DNA from: JACOMS01 sp964352785 | GTDB taxonomy: Bacteria; Pseudomonadota; Alphaproteobacteria; Caulobacterales; Maricaulaceae | Direction of reading: 5' to 3' | Length of the DNA stretch: 64,000 bases | Assembly: GCA_964352785.1 (NCBI GenBank) | Contig: CAYGTI010000001.1 | Span: 248,001-312,000 of the forward strand | Shown here: positions 45,597 to 55,272 of the stretch, piece after piece | How the letters are laid out: the number at the start of each line of letters is the position of its first letter | Numbering within the stretch: the first letter of the stretch is position 1 | Position numbers and translations under genes: made by a program | The notes under the pieces: generated by a model | Seen by the model: only the letters and a program-made list of their open reading frames with translations | The model's database searches: none | What the model was told of the DNA's origin: nothing

Positions 45597-46877
45597 ATGG
45601 CTGAATTACTTCTACTATTTGCAATACTTTTCACGCTCATCGCGATGGGCGCGCCCATTCACGTCAGTCTTGGCGTAAGCGGGTTAATGTTTTTTATTGC
45701 TGACGGACTGCCATTAACTGCGGCAACTCAAACGGTTGTTAATGGAACGAATAGCTTTACACTTATAGCAATTCCATTTTTTATCTTCGCCGGCCATTTG
45801 ATGAATGAGGCCAAAGTAACTGACCGAATATTTGCATTTGCTCGTGCCCTTGTAGGTTGGATGCCAGGAGGCTTAGGTCATGTAAACATTGGCTCGAGTG
45901 TGATCTTTGCCGGCATGTCAGGTGCTGCTGTTGCCGATGCGGGCGGCCTTGGCGCAATAGAGATAAAAGCCATGCAGGATGCGGGTTATGACAAACCATT
46001 TGCGGTAGGCCTAACCGCTGCTTCATCAACGATTGGCCCGATCATTCCTCCGTCACTCGCCCTTATTGTTTATGGCGTAATGGCCGAAGTTTCAATTGGC
46101 GAGTTATTTGCGGCGGGCTTAATTCCAGGCCTAATCATGGCGATTTCTCTTATGTTGATGGTCATATGGTTTGCTATTCGCCGAGATTACCCACGCGACA
46201 AGTCTTTTAGTGCGAGCCAAGCTATAAAAGGAGCTCGTGAAGCTATTCTTCCACTACTGACCCCCGTCATAATTATTGGCGGCATTGTTTCAGGCGCTTT
46301 TACGCCTACTGAGTCAGCTGTAGCGGCCGTTTTTTACACGCTTTTCATTGGGGTTGTTATTTACAAGACCCTGTCGCTCTCATCAATTTACAGCGCAGCC
46401 TTAGAGACGATTAAGACGACAGCCGCCGTTTTAATGATCGTCGCATCAGCAGCACTCTTCGCTTGGGTCTTAACGGCAAATCAAGCCGCCTCACTCCTTA
46501 CGGATTATCTTATTCCCGTTTCTGAAAGCCCAACACTCGTACTCTTCGTGATGATGGGAATTGTATTTATTTTTGGCTTTTTCATGGAAACCATTGCTGC
46601 AATAACGATACTGGTTCCCTTGTTTTTGCCCACAGCTCTAGTTGCAGGAATCGATCCCGTTCACTTAGGTATTGTTTTGGTTTTAAACTTGATGATTGGC
46701 CTGTTAACCCCGCCCGTAGGTATGGTGCTGTATGTGCTTGCGAAAGTGTCTAAAACTAGCTTCTCAGATTGCGTTAAGGCCGTGTTGCCGTTTTTGACAC
46801 CCTTGTTTATCGTTCTTATTTTATTGATAATCTTTCCACAAATCTCACTTTGGTTACCCCAAAAACTCTACCCTTAA
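45597..46877 (+). CDS. dctM: TRAP transporter large permease
   Basis: A 426-aa protein from the ATG at 45597 (MAELLLLFAILF), with about 12 membrane segments. DctM signatures are IPFFIFAGHLMNEA, FAGMSGAAVADAGGLG, AASSTIGPIIPPSLALIVYG and the C-terminal LTPPVGMVLYVLAKVS. It forms the sodium-driven transport channel for the acid captured by the DctP protein. No terminator is obvious before the next palindrome. Confidence 0.92.
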   Translation: MAELLLLFAILFTLIAMGAPIHVSLGVSGLMFFIADGLPLTAATQTVVNGTNSFTLIAIPFFIFAGHLMNEAKVTDRIFAFARALVGWMPGGLGHVNIGSSVIFAGMSGAAVADAGGLGAIEIKAMQDAGYDKPFAVGLTAASSTIGPIIPPSLALIVYGVMAEVSIGELFAAGLIPGLIMAISLMLMVIWFAIRRDYPRDKSFSASQAIKGAREAILPLLTPVIIIGGIVSGAFTPTESAVAAVFYTLFIGVVIYKTLSLSSIYSAALETIKTTAAVLMIVASAALFAWVLTANQAASLLTDYLIPVSESPTLVLFVMMGIVFIFGFFMETIAAITILVPLFLPTALVAGIDPVHLGIVLVLNLMIGLLTPPVGMVLYVLAKVSKTSFSDCVKAVLPFLTPLFIVLILLIIFPQISLWLPQKLYP

Positions 46878-46923
46878 GCCGTCCAGCCGAAATTTACATT
46901 TCGAAATTTATATGATACGACAG

Positions 46924-46935
46924 CTTGTCAACAAT
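46924..46935. promoter_or_regulatory. ATTGTnnACAAT-like palindrome (site 4 of 7)
   Basis: CTTGTCAACAAT, one mismatch from the palindrome, ends 20 bases before the DUF1592 protein start. The flank TTAAC is shared with other sites on the opposite strand. Confidence 0.5.
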
Positions 46936-46955
46936 TAACAAATGGCGAAAAGAAG

Positions 46956-49900
46956 GTGAACATTTCAATTAAATTACCTTGGCTCCTTGCAAGCCTCGGG
47001 ATTCTGCTCGTAGTTGGCGTAGCATTTTTTACACCACTCAACGGCATAGAAGGGGCTGGATTTGATCGTTTCTTAGGACGTTTTCATCCTCTTATTTTAC
47101 ATTTCCCTGTTGCCTGCCTATCACTTATCGCTTTGTTAGAAATCTCTCGGCTTTCCTCCAAATTCAAAAATTTAAAACAATTCATAGGCCCCATGCTTAT
47201 CCTTGCCGCTCTCTCTGCCTGCGTAACCGTCTTCTTTGGATTGCTTTTGGGATCAAATGAGGGGCACTCAGGCGTCCTCATAGACCGTCATAGGAGCAGA
47301 GGTATAAGCGTCGCCATATTATCATGTCTTGCCGCAGCACTATATTACACAGCCACCAAGTCTAAATCACGCATGATGTGGACAAGCTATTTTTCGACCT
47401 TTGTAGCCGCAATCGTCATGATGGGCCTGACCGCGCATGTCGGAGGGTCTCTCGTTCATGGCCCAACATATTTAGCGGACCATGCCCCGTCATTCTTAAA
47501 GCCAATTCTGACAACGCACACTGATACTAAATCACAAGAAAAAGATGCCCACATTACTGAAAATGTAGACGAGAACTCTACTTTATCAGAATCTCTTCTA
47601 GCCAGGTTTGACGGTGAAGTCGGAAACTTCTTTAACGGATATTGCTCTCGATGTCATGGCGACAGCAAACAAGAAGCCAATGTCAGATTAGATATATTCG
47701 ACGAAACATTTCAATCACACTTAGCTCAACATAATTGGGAACGTGTCATGGGTGTTTTGGGGGCTCACCGTATGCCGCCCAAAAGTGCGAAACAGCCTTC
47801 GGACAAACAGCGCGCCGCGGCTATGAATTGGATATACGAAGCCTTAGAGGAATATGCTTTCTCTAGACGTGCCAATCAAGCAAACGCTCCATTACGTCGA
47901 ATCAATCGCCGGGAGATCAACCACAGTTACCAAGACTTGTTTAATGTCGATGTAGACTTCGTGACCCGATTACCCACTGATGCGAAGTCTGAAAAAGGCT
48001 ACGATACAGACGCGAATTTACTGTTACTCTCCATGTCAGACTTACGGCTCTACCAAGATATCGCGCGAGACGCCGTAGAGACCTATGTGCATTTTGGAGA
48101 ACGCAAAGACACTGTTGATGAGTATTTTGTCGAAATGGAAGATGTATATCATTTCGGCCGTCAAGCGGGTCAAACCCAATCCTATGAGCGCGCAGCACAG
48201 CCTCTTTCGGTCGCAAGGTTAGAATCCATAAAACGAAATCGTGTGGGCAAAACGCCTACTTATAGACTCCGTCAGTACGGCCCGCTCCCGCACGGCGTTA
48301 TACCGAATGGCGTTGTTGAAGGTGTCGGCGAAGGTCGCGGCTTTGAGCGTCTGCATGAACAGTTCATGTTGCTACGTACCGATCAAACTACTGGAAAAGT
48401 TATAGTGCGCGTCCATGCGGCAATGACACCAGGCAAAAATGGCGATATGAGCGTGCCGCGCCTACGCCTTGAAGCAGGATGGCGCAATCTTCAAAGCCTG
48501 CGAGTTAAAGTCATTGGAGAGCAAGACGTCACGGCTTCAAAAGACAACCCGCAAACCATCGATTTCACATTCCAGCTTGAAGAAATTATCGCACCTGAAA
48601 CTGCACGTTGGAATGACACAGGCGATGACCGTTACATCTTGCTCGTACTGTCAAATTATGCTCGCCATGAGAATGGTAACTTAGCGGGTTCAATTTATGG
48701 CCAGATAGATATGAAGCATCCGGAGTCTGCCACTGAAGCAACGCCCTATTTAGAACAAGCAGCAACTGCTGCAGAGCAACAAAAAAAAGGATACGCCCTT
48801 TGGGAAAAAGGAGGCGTGCCTTATCTGTATCTTGATGCTCTAGAGGCCTCAATCACACCCGCGCAAACTGACCCGAATGCACCCTGGATACTGTCTCGAC
48901 CCAAGAGCCCCACAAAGACCTCCGGCATGAGTGAGGCAGAGGTTAAATCCGCAATAGAGCCTGAGCTAGTCAATCTCCGAGATGTGCTGAATGACTTTCT
49001 ACCCAAAGTTTTTCGCAGAACCGTTAGCGCGCAAGATATCAAACCTTTCGAAACGCTTTTCACATCCATGCGGCTAGGCGGAGATAGTTATGAGAATAGC
49101 GTCAAGGAAGTTTTGGCATCGGCGCTCATCTCGCCATCATTTCTTTATATTGGCTACCCTGCCCCGCAGATGTCAACTGACGACATCACAAACACCGCTG
49201 TCTCTAAAAATAATTACCTCGCTTCACGCCTATCTTATTTCCTATGGTCATCGCTGCCCGATGCGGAGCTTAGAGACATCTCGGCGCGCGGAGAATTGAC
49301 GGACCCCGCAATCCTATCGGCGCAGATTGACCGGATGCTCGAAGACCCTCGCTCCACACGTCTCACCCGAACATTTGCACGTCAGTGGACACAGGTGGAT
49401 AAGGTGTCCAATACCTCTGTCTCTGAAGAGCTCTACCCAGATTACGGACCGCAATTCTCCGACTTAATAAAAGAAGAAACGCTCGCGACCTTTGAGGACA
49501 ACTTCCAAAATAGACGTGATGCCCGCGAACTTTTCTCCTCCGGCCACATGATGCTCAATGACCAACTCGCCCGCCATTATGGTGTTAAGGGCGTAAAGGG
49601 CGGCGACATACGGCGTGTGGCGACAGAAAATTCTGGACAACGCGCAGGACTACTGACACACGCCAGCATTTTGACGATGAATTCCAACGGCCAAGACTCC
49701 CATCCAATTAAACGTGGCGTTTGGCTGCTAGAACGGGTATTAAATGACCCACCCCCGCCTCCACCGCCCTCTGTGCCAGACCTCGACACGAACAACCCGC
49801 TGCTCGCTGATTTAACGCTCAAACAACAAATCGAACATCACCGCAGCCTGAGTGCATGCTCTGGCTGTCATGAGAAAATCGACCCTTGGGGCGTAGTATT

Positions 49901-50288
49901 TGAAAACTTCGACGCCACAGGCCGCTGGAGAGATACCGTTGATGTAAAGGGTAAGCCTGTCACCATAGATGCTAGTTCAGTATTAGCGGATGGCACAGCA
50001 CTCGAAGATGTAATCACCCTCGGTGATTATTTACGAACTGAGAAAGAAGGAAAGCTGATGCAAGCCTTGGTCCATCATTACATGATGTACGCCCTTGGCC
50101 GAGAGCTCGACGTACTTGACGAAGCAGAAGCAGAAGCTATTTATACTAGCTTTAGAGCTTCAGGATACAAGCTAGCCGCTCTAACGAAATTCATCATTCA
50201 AAGTGATGCTTTTACGAATAGACAGCATAGCACTCAGAGTCAGATACGGAAAAAAACGCAATACAAGTCAAAAAAAGATAAAGGATAG
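46956..50288 (+). CDS. Membrane-anchored DUF1592-type multidomain cytochrome c
   Basis: A 1110-aa protein (GTG start) built like the large planctomycete/verrucomicrobial cytochrome proteins. A DUF2231-like membrane region (about 5-165) carries HPLILHFPVACLSL. A cytochrome c motif, CSRCH, is at 230-234, with a probable axial Met in HRMPPKSAK. The DUF1587/1595/1592/1588/1585 series follows, including RRINRREINHSYQDLFNVD, SRLSYFLWSSLPDAEL, SNGQDSHPIKRGVW and a second heme-like CSGCH near residue 968. The C-terminal YALGRELD element is also typical. Its activity is not established; periplasmic electron transfer in carbohydrate oxidation is likely. It is paired with DUF1552, 4 bases downstream. 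Confidence 0.85.
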   Translation: MNISIKLPWLLASLGILLVVGVAFFTPLNGIEGAGFDRFLGRFHPLILHFPVACLSLIALLEISRLSSKFKNLKQFIGPMLILAALSACVTVFFGLLLGSNEGHSGVLIDRHRSRGISVAILSCLAAALYYTATKSKSRMMWTSYFSTFVAAIVMMGLTAHVGGSLVHGPTYLADHAPSFLKPILTTHTDTKSQEKDAHITENVDENSTLSESLLARFDGEVGNFFNGYCSRCHGDSKQEANVRLDIFDETFQSHLAQHNWERVMGVLGAHRMPPKSAKQPSDKQRAAAMNWIYEALEEYAFSRRANQANAPLRRINRREINHSYQDLFNVDVDFVTRLPTDAKSEKGYDTDANLLLLSMSDLRLYQDIARDAVETYVHFGERKDTVDEYFVEMEDVYHFGRQAGQTQSYERAAQPLSVARLESIKRNRVGKTPTYRLRQYGPLPHGVIPNGVVEGVGEGRGFERLHEQFMLLRTDQTTGKVIVRVHAAMTPGKNGDMSVPRLRLEAGWRNLQSLRVKVIGEQDVTASKDNPQTIDFTFQLEEIIAPETARWNDTGDDRYILLVLSNYARHENGNLAGSIYGQIDMKHPESATEATPYLEQAATAAEQQKKGYALWEKGGVPYLYLDALEASITPAQTDPNAPWILSRPKSPTKTSGMSEAEVKSAIEPELVNLRDVLNDFLPKVFRRTVSAQDIKPFETLFTSMRLGGDSYENSVKEVLASALISPSFLYIGYPAPQMSTDDITNTAVSKNNYLASRLSYFLWSSLPDAELRDISARGELTDPAILSAQIDRMLEDPRSTRLTRTFARQWTQVDKVSNTSVSEELYPDYGPQFSDLIKEETLATFEDNFQNRRDARELFSSGHMMLNDQLARHYGVKGVKGGDIRRVATENSGQRAGLLTHASILTMNSNGQDSHPIKRGVWLLERVLNDPPPPPPPSVPDLDTNNPLLADLTLKQQIEHHRSLSACSGCHEKIDPWGVVFENFDATGRWRDTVDVKGKPVTIDASSVLADGTALEDVITLGDYLRTEKEGKLMQALVHHYMMYALGRELDVLDEAEAEAIYTSFRASGYKLAALTKFIIQSDAFTNRQHSTQSQIRKKTQYKSKKDKG

Positions 50289-50292
50289 AGTT

Positions 50293-51654
50293 ATGGTAAA
50301 CTGTCACCCTTTCATCGATCGTCGCAACATTTTACGTTCAGCAGGCGCGTCCATACTTTTGCCAAGTTTAGCATCTCTGAAACCGTTACTCGCAAACGCA
50401 ACGCCAGCCCAAGCTGGAAATGCGGTCACTCCCAAACGCTTGTGCTTTGTGTTTTTCGGACTTGGGGTCTCTCTTCCACCCGCAGATCATGTCGACCACG
50501 AAGACTGGCATTGGTTCCCACATGACCTTGGCTCAGATTACAAATTCACAAAATCAATTGCAGCGCTTGAACCTTACCGTAAAAAAATTAGCTTTCTCTC
50601 AGGCCTTTCTCATCCCCGGACTCGTACCATGTATTCCCATTCCACGGGCGGCTATTTCTTAAGCGGCGCTGACCCGGAAGCTCCTGGCGGCAATTCAATT
50701 TCAGCCGACCAACTTTACGCTCAACATGTCGGCGTACATACACGTTACCCTTATATTACAATGGCCTCAGAAGGCGGCATCGGAGACTTCCGTCGGCCCA
50801 ATACATTGTCCTATACTAGCGCGGGCCAACCGATACCATCTATAGGCACGCCTCGCGCAGTATTCGAAGAAATGTTTGGCGCGCAAAAAGGTAGTAAAGC
50901 TGATATAGAGCGCGCCTTTCGCCGCGACAAATCAATCCTAGATACCGTGGCTCCACAGCTTGGGAGTATACAAAGCAAAGTCTCAGCAGATGACCGCAAA
51001 CGTTTGGATCAATATCTAACGGCGATACGACAATTGGAAACACGGCTTGATCGTGCAGAAGCATGGCTTGATGTGCCAAAGCCTGATGTCGACGCCAATA
51101 AATTTGAGCTAGACGTTGACCCCATCCAAGATGGCCCCGCCGCCTTCATCGACTCCATGTATCAACTCATTCACACGGCATTTCTCACCGATAGCACACG
51201 CATGATTACCTACATGAAAGTCAAAGAGTCGCCAGGTGATTTGGCTGCGCGTTTCCCTGAAGCCTTGGGCCTCCCGCACCATCATTCGCTTTCACATGAT
51301 TTCAACAAAGAAGGCGGCTACCAACGCTGGGGACAATATGATGCGTTTTTGTCAGAACGTTTTGCAGGCTTCTTACAGATGATGGATGAGACGGATGACC
51401 CGCATGCTGAAGGTTCATTACTCGACAACACAGTTATCCTTTACGGTTCTGGAACGAGTGATGTTCATAACACTCGCAACTTTCCGCTTGTTCTTGCCGG
51501 GGGCCAAAATTTTGGCTTCAAACATGGTAGCCATTTACGTTTTGAAGAGAGCGTACCTATGACGAATCTCTTGCTTACAATCATGCAGCAACTCGGCATG
51601 GAAACCGGTCAGTTCTCTGATAGCACGGGTTCGATTTCAGAAGGTTTAACTTAG
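50293..51654 (+). CDS. DUF1552-family exported protein
   Basis: A 453-aa protein from ATG 50293. The start MVNCHPFIDRRNILRSAGA carries a twin-arginine-like motif (DRRNILR), suggesting folded export through Tat. The body matches the DUF1552 family that accompanies DUF1592 proteins: KRLCFVFFGLGVSLP, DPEAPGGNSISADQL, GLPHHHSLSHD and GSGTSDVHNTRNFPLVLAGG. The last motif resembles metal-dependent hydrolases of the alkaline phosphatase/sulfatase-like fold (DUF1501 relatives). The function is unknown. It is probably co-transcribed with the preceding cytochrome. Confidence 0.82.
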   Translation: MVNCHPFIDRRNILRSAGASILLPSLASLKPLLANATPAQAGNAVTPKRLCFVFFGLGVSLPPADHVDHEDWHWFPHDLGSDYKFTKSIAALEPYRKKISFLSGLSHPRTRTMYSHSTGGYFLSGADPEAPGGNSISADQLYAQHVGVHTRYPYITMASEGGIGDFRRPNTLSYTSAGQPIPSIGTPRAVFEEMFGAQKGSKADIERAFRRDKSILDTVAPQLGSIQSKVSADDRKRLDQYLTAIRQLETRLDRAEAWLDVPKPDVDANKFELDVDPIQDGPAAFIDSMYQLIHTAFLTDSTRMITYMKVKESPGDLAARFPEALGLPHHHSLSHDFNKEGGYQRWGQYDAFLSERFAGFLQMMDETDDPHAEGSLLDNTVILYGSGTSDVHNTRNFPLVLAGGQNFGFKHGSHLRFEESVPMTNLLLTIMQQLGMETGQFSDSTGSISEGLT

Positions 51655-51674
51655 CGCGTCACTACTTTTAGCAT

Positions 51675-52076
51675 CTATCTCGAAATATCTACACCAAACC
51701 ATTCCAAATCTTCACCTCGGTTGACCCATCCATGGTAAGACTTAGGCGGAAATAAAATGAGGTCTCCCGGTTTATAAGCTATCCGGCTTGTTTCAGTCCC
51801 ATCCTCGTGGTGCAAAGTTAAGTCTCCACGCCCCGCCAGCACATAAAACGCGTAATGTGTGTCTGCCGCATGAGACGGAACAGTTCCATTCGCAGGAACA
51901 TGCCCTCGTGCAAAACTAACATTACTATCTTCGAAGCGGCCGATTTCGGTATACTTCATTTGCATACCGTCAACTTGCTCTAAAGCGCTGGCGTCATTTG
52001 ACTGCGCTTCAAACCTACCTTCACCGCTTGGACGGAGCGTAATGACACTCGGCAACTTCTTAGTTTTCTCTGACAT
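51675..52076 (-). CDS. Cupin-domain protein
   Basis: A 133-aa single cupin. Conserved metal-site residues appear in HAADTHYAFYVLAGRGDL and PGDLILFPPKSYHGWVN, the two cupin motifs. Such small proteins act as sugar or sugar-acid isomerases, epimerases or sensors, and pectin-type KdgF enzymes are of similar size. It faces the DUF1552 gene tail to tail (20 bases apart) and is transcribed away from the palindrome at 52111. A role in converting an unsaturated or keto sugar acid is possible but unproven. Confidence 0.75.
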   Translation of the reverse strand: MSEKTKKLPSVITLRPSGEGRFEAQSNDASALEQVDGMQMKYTEIGRFEDSNVSFARGHVPANGTVPSHAADTHYAFYVLAGRGDLTLHHEDGTETSRIAYKPGDLILFPPKSYHGWVNRGEDLEWFGVDISR

Positions 52077-52110
52077 CTATTTTCTCCAAGAAAACTCAAA
52101 AAAGATATAT

Positions 52111-52122
52111 ATTGTAGACAAT
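52111..52122. promoter_or_regulatory. ATTGTnnACAAT palindrome (site 5 of 7), before the cupin gene
   Basis: ATTGTAGACAAT lies 35 bases upstream of the cupin start and in the divergent gap with the MetX-like gene, so it can serve both. Confidence 0.6.
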
Positions 52123-52198
52123 TTACAATCATGCATGTTATACATTCTTTTGAAAATAGCTAGAGCGTTCACGATAAGAAAGATGGCAGAATTACAAG

Positions 52199-53240
52199 AT
52201 GTATTACGACCCATCTCGAACGTGTCGACGGCAGTTCAAACTTTCCGAATTTCAACTGGAAAACGGAAATAAAGTTCCAGACTTCATCCTCTCTTATATC
52301 GTTCACGGTGCTGAACCGCAGAGAAACGGCAGCAATGTCATCCTTGTCACCTCCTCTCTTGGCGGCGATGCCCATCGGCTTGATTTTGCAATCGGAGAAA
52401 CGCTGGCCCTCTCGCCTGAAAAATACTGCATAATTTGTATTGATGCGATTGGGAACGGACATAGCTCCTCCCCCAGCAATCACGTGAGCCTACCCTGTCA
52501 GAATTTTCCTGAATTTTCTATATTGGATATGGTCCGATCACAACAACGCCTGCTAAACGATGTCTTCAGCTTGAACAACATTCTGGCGGTAGCCGGGGCC
52601 TCAATGGGCGGAATGCAAGCCTTACAATGGGCCGTTAGTTATCCCTATATGATGCAGGCCATTATCGCCATCGTCCCAATGGCAAAGACGCCCCCGTGGA
52701 CGCAGTTGATTCATGAAACCGCTCGCAAAGCCATAATGGCGGATTCAGCCTGGTTAGAAGGAAAGTATTCAAGCCGCGATTTTGAGGGATGGAAGACCGC
52801 TTTAGCCTTTAACACAGGGCCTTGTGGCGCGAAGCCCGCAATTCACCGCATCCGCGATAAAAGATACAGAGCCGACCCATTGGCTAAATGCGTTAATTGA
52901 TCAGGCCATTATTCACGGGATGGACCCGAATGACTGGATAGCCCAATCCCGCGCTTATGATAATTTTGATTTGGGCAGGGGTTCTGAATTTAACTGAGAT
53001 TTCGAGGCTGCACTCTCAAGCATTAGAGCGAAGGTCTTCATACTGGGTTCAGAGCAAGACCTACTTAACCCGATTGCAAATCAGAGCGCCGCCGCGGCTT
53101 CAATACCGGCAGCACAGTTCAAATTGATCCCCTCCGAGCGCGGACATATGGCCTCAAATACAGGCGACCCTAACGACATAGCTTTCATGAACACTGAAAT
53201 CAGTGAATTTTTAAACACGCTCCCAGCATCACAACAGTAG
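52199..53240 (+). pseudogene. MetX-like alpha/beta hydrolase, frameshifted and interrupted
   Basis: The first 225 codons or so encode a homoserine-acetyltransferase-like alpha/beta hydrolase: FKLSEFQLENGNKVPDF, the elbow GASMGGMQALQWA, and the FNTGPCGAK region. The frame is lost near 52890, ending at LAKCVN. The next frame carries the rest (LIDQAIIHGMDPNDWIAQSRAYDNFD), then a TGA near 52999, then VFILGSEQDLLNP and SERGHMASNTGD with the catalytic Asp and His, to the stop at 53240. One frameshift and one stop show decay (or two sequencing errors). The original role may have been an esterase or acyltransferase in this pathway. Confidence 0.8.
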
Positions 53241-53261
53241 AAAAACATAGGATAATTCATC

Positions 53262-54368
53262 ATGAAATTCAAAGCCGCCTTACTCACACGCTCCAATCAC
53301 CCCCTTGAAATTGCAGATGTCGAAATTCCAGCCCTGAAATCTGGCGATGTCCTCGTTAAGGTCATGGCTAGCGGTCTGTGCCATACCGACCTGGAAGCCA
53401 TGCAGGGGCGATTAAACCTTCCCCTTCCTTTAATTCCAAGACATGAAGGCGCAGGTATCGTTGAACGCGTCGGGCCGGGCGTGACATCGGTTAAACCGGG
53501 CGATCATGTAGTCTGCTCTTGGAATCCCTATTGCGGGCATTGTTTCTACTGTGATGAAGAACAGCCCATTCTTTGCGAGGAACGCGCCAAAGCCGAACCA
53601 CAAGGTTTTCTTCTGGATGGAAGCACGCGCTTACGCATCAATGGCGATGATGTTTATCATTACTCATTTGTTTGCTCTCACGCACAATATTGTGTTGTCC
53701 CGCAAAGCGGCGCTGTGGTCATACCCAAAGAGATGCCATTTGCGCAGGCCTGTATTCTTGGCTGCGGCGTCCTAACAGGTGTCGGAGCTGTCATCCGCCG
53801 GGCCCGCGTTAGAGCGGGCTCAAGCGTCGCAGTGATAGGCTGTGGTGCCTTAGGTCTGAATGTCATCCAAGGCGCGCGAATGGTCGGCGCCGAAAAAATA
53901 ATAGCCGTTGATATCCAAGATGATAAATTAGAAAAAGCCAAGCAATTTGGAGCAACCCATACAATCAATGCGGTTGGCGCGGAACTCATCGAACTTGTCA
54001 AAGAACTCACAGGTGGCCGCGGGGCAGATTACACATTCGAAGCCGCAGGTATTGACCATACATTACAACCCAGCTTGGATGTGACGCGTCCGGGCGGCAA
54101 TGTTGTCCTACTTGGAAAAACCCTTGGGTCTAAGGAAATTCCAATTCGCTGGTCTAGCCTAGCCCCAGAACGGATGATTACCCGCTCCAGTTATGGCGGC
54201 GTTCGGCCCCATATTGATTTACCCTTCCTCGCCAGATCTTATCTCAATGGTCAGCTTATGCTAGACGAACTCATAGATGAAAAAATCCGGTTGGCGGACA
54301 TCAATAAAGGGTTCGATAAAATGCTTGGCGGGAACCTCGTGCGTTCCGTTATTGAGATGGAACACTAG
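53262..54368 (+). CDS. Zinc-dependent class III-like alcohol dehydrogenase
   Basis: A 368-aa medium-chain dehydrogenase. Catalytic zinc residues lie in GLCHTDLEAM and in RHEGAG (an Arg replaces the usual Gly before His). Structural zinc cysteines lie in CGHCFYCDEEQPILC, then CGVLTGVGAV and the Rossmann GCGALGLNVIQGARM. It resembles FrmA at reduced similarity, so a different alcohol or aldehyde substrate is likely. It follows the decayed hydrolase gene by 21 bases, probably in the same transcript. Confidence 0.85.
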   Translation: MKFKAALLTRSNHPLEIADVEIPALKSGDVLVKVMASGLCHTDLEAMQGRLNLPLPLIPRHEGAGIVERVGPGVTSVKPGDHVVCSWNPYCGHCFYCDEEQPILCEERAKAEPQGFLLDGSTRLRINGDDVYHYSFVCSHAQYCVVPQSGAVVIPKEMPFAQACILGCGVLTGVGAVIRRARVRAGSSVAVIGCGALGLNVIQGARMVGAEKIIAVDIQDDKLEKAKQFGATHTINAVGAELIELVKELTGGRGADYTFEAAGIDHTLQPSLDVTRPGGNVVLLGKTLGSKEIPIRWSSLAPERMITRSSYGGVRPHIDLPFLARSYLNGQLMLDELIDEKIRLADINKGFDKMLGGNLVRSVIEMEH

Positions 54369-54386
54369 CTCTCAATAGAATTCCTC

Positions 54387-54409
54387 ATCCGAGCTCTTAG
54401 AACTCGGAT
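54387..54409. terminator. Hairpin between convergent genes
   Basis: ATCCGAG and CTCGGAT arms, with most of the loop (TCT/AGA) also pairing, form a stable hairpin between the convergent dehydrogenase and PhyH genes. No strong T-run follows on either side. Confidence 0.5.
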
Positions 54410-54431
54410 AAGCCCCCCATATAATCGCGCA

Positions 54432-55262
54432 CTAATAAAGCAAACGTTGTTTAATTTCTTTATCACGGAGACACAGTTCAAAATCTGCATCTGTCAATCG
54501 CCCCCCTGGAGAGCTTGCAACTTCAAAATGACCGTAAGTGTCTTCTCCGCTAACAAGTGAGACCAGAGTTCGGTCTCCGGATTCCTGTTTCATTGAGGGT
54601 TTGATATAGCGAATTGCAAGTCCAATACGTCGATCATCACTTTGATTGGGACCAGACGCATGATAGAGTCGACCATGATGCATAGAAGCTTGTCCAGGCT
54701 TAAGCTCTGCAGTTACAGCAGCATTTTCATCCACTTCTACGGCAATCTCTTGCCCCCGAGACAATAGGTTATCTTCTGAATAACTATCCACATGCGGCGC
54801 AAGTTTGGTTTTATGACTACCAGGAATGAACCTCATACAGCCACTGTTTTTGGTGGCAGAAGACAGCGCCACCCAACATGTTGCTTCCTCAGCATCGTCA
54901 AGCCCCCAATAGGTTAGGTCTTGATGCCACGAAACAATTTTGGTTGAATTTGCTTCCTTAATAAACAGCCCTGCATTCCAAACCATTAGGTTTGGGCCAA
55001 GTGCGGCAGATGCCGCTTCAATCAACCTTTCGTTCCGAATAAGCTGGTCGAAAGAAGGGAGTAGACGATCTGTGTAGGTACGGAGCAAATCCAATTTTTC
55101 AGGCTGGCCTGACAGTTCAGTTTCTGCTTTCTCGAAGTCATCTCGAAGCGCTTTCGCCTCTTCAGAACTGATAATATCGAGAGGTAAAACATAGCCATTT
55201 TCAGCGTATGTTTCTGCAATATTTTCATTTGTCATTTTCATGTTCTCTGAGTTTGGTGGCAT
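54432..55262 (-). CDS. PhyH-family Fe(II)/2-oxoglutarate dioxygenase (second copy)
   Basis: A 276-aa dioxygenase (an alternative start at ATG 55241 is possible). Fe ligands are His113 and Asp115 in SWHQDLTYWG and His201 in LYHASGPN, with Arg211/212 for 2-oxoglutarate. It also has the NSGCMRFIPGSHK segment. It belongs to the same family as the copy at 41280 but is clearly diverged, so the two probably act on different positions or substrates. It follows dgoK by 10 bases in the dgoA-dgoK operon. Confidence 0.85.
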   Translation of the reverse strand: MPPNSENMKMTNENIAETYAENGYVLPLDIISSEEAKALRDDFEKAETELSGQPEKLDLLRTYTDRLLPSFDQLIRNERLIEAASAALGPNLMVWNAGLFIKEANSTKIVSWHQDLTYWGLDDAEEATCWVALSSATKNSGCMRFIPGSHKTKLAPHVDSYSEDNLLSRGQEIAVEVDENAAVTAELKPGQASMHHGRLYHASGPNQSDDRRIGLAIRYIKPSMKQESGDRTLVSLVSGEDTYGHFEVASSPGGRLTDADFELCLRDKEIKQRLLY

Positions 55263-55272
55263 ATTAGGCCAG

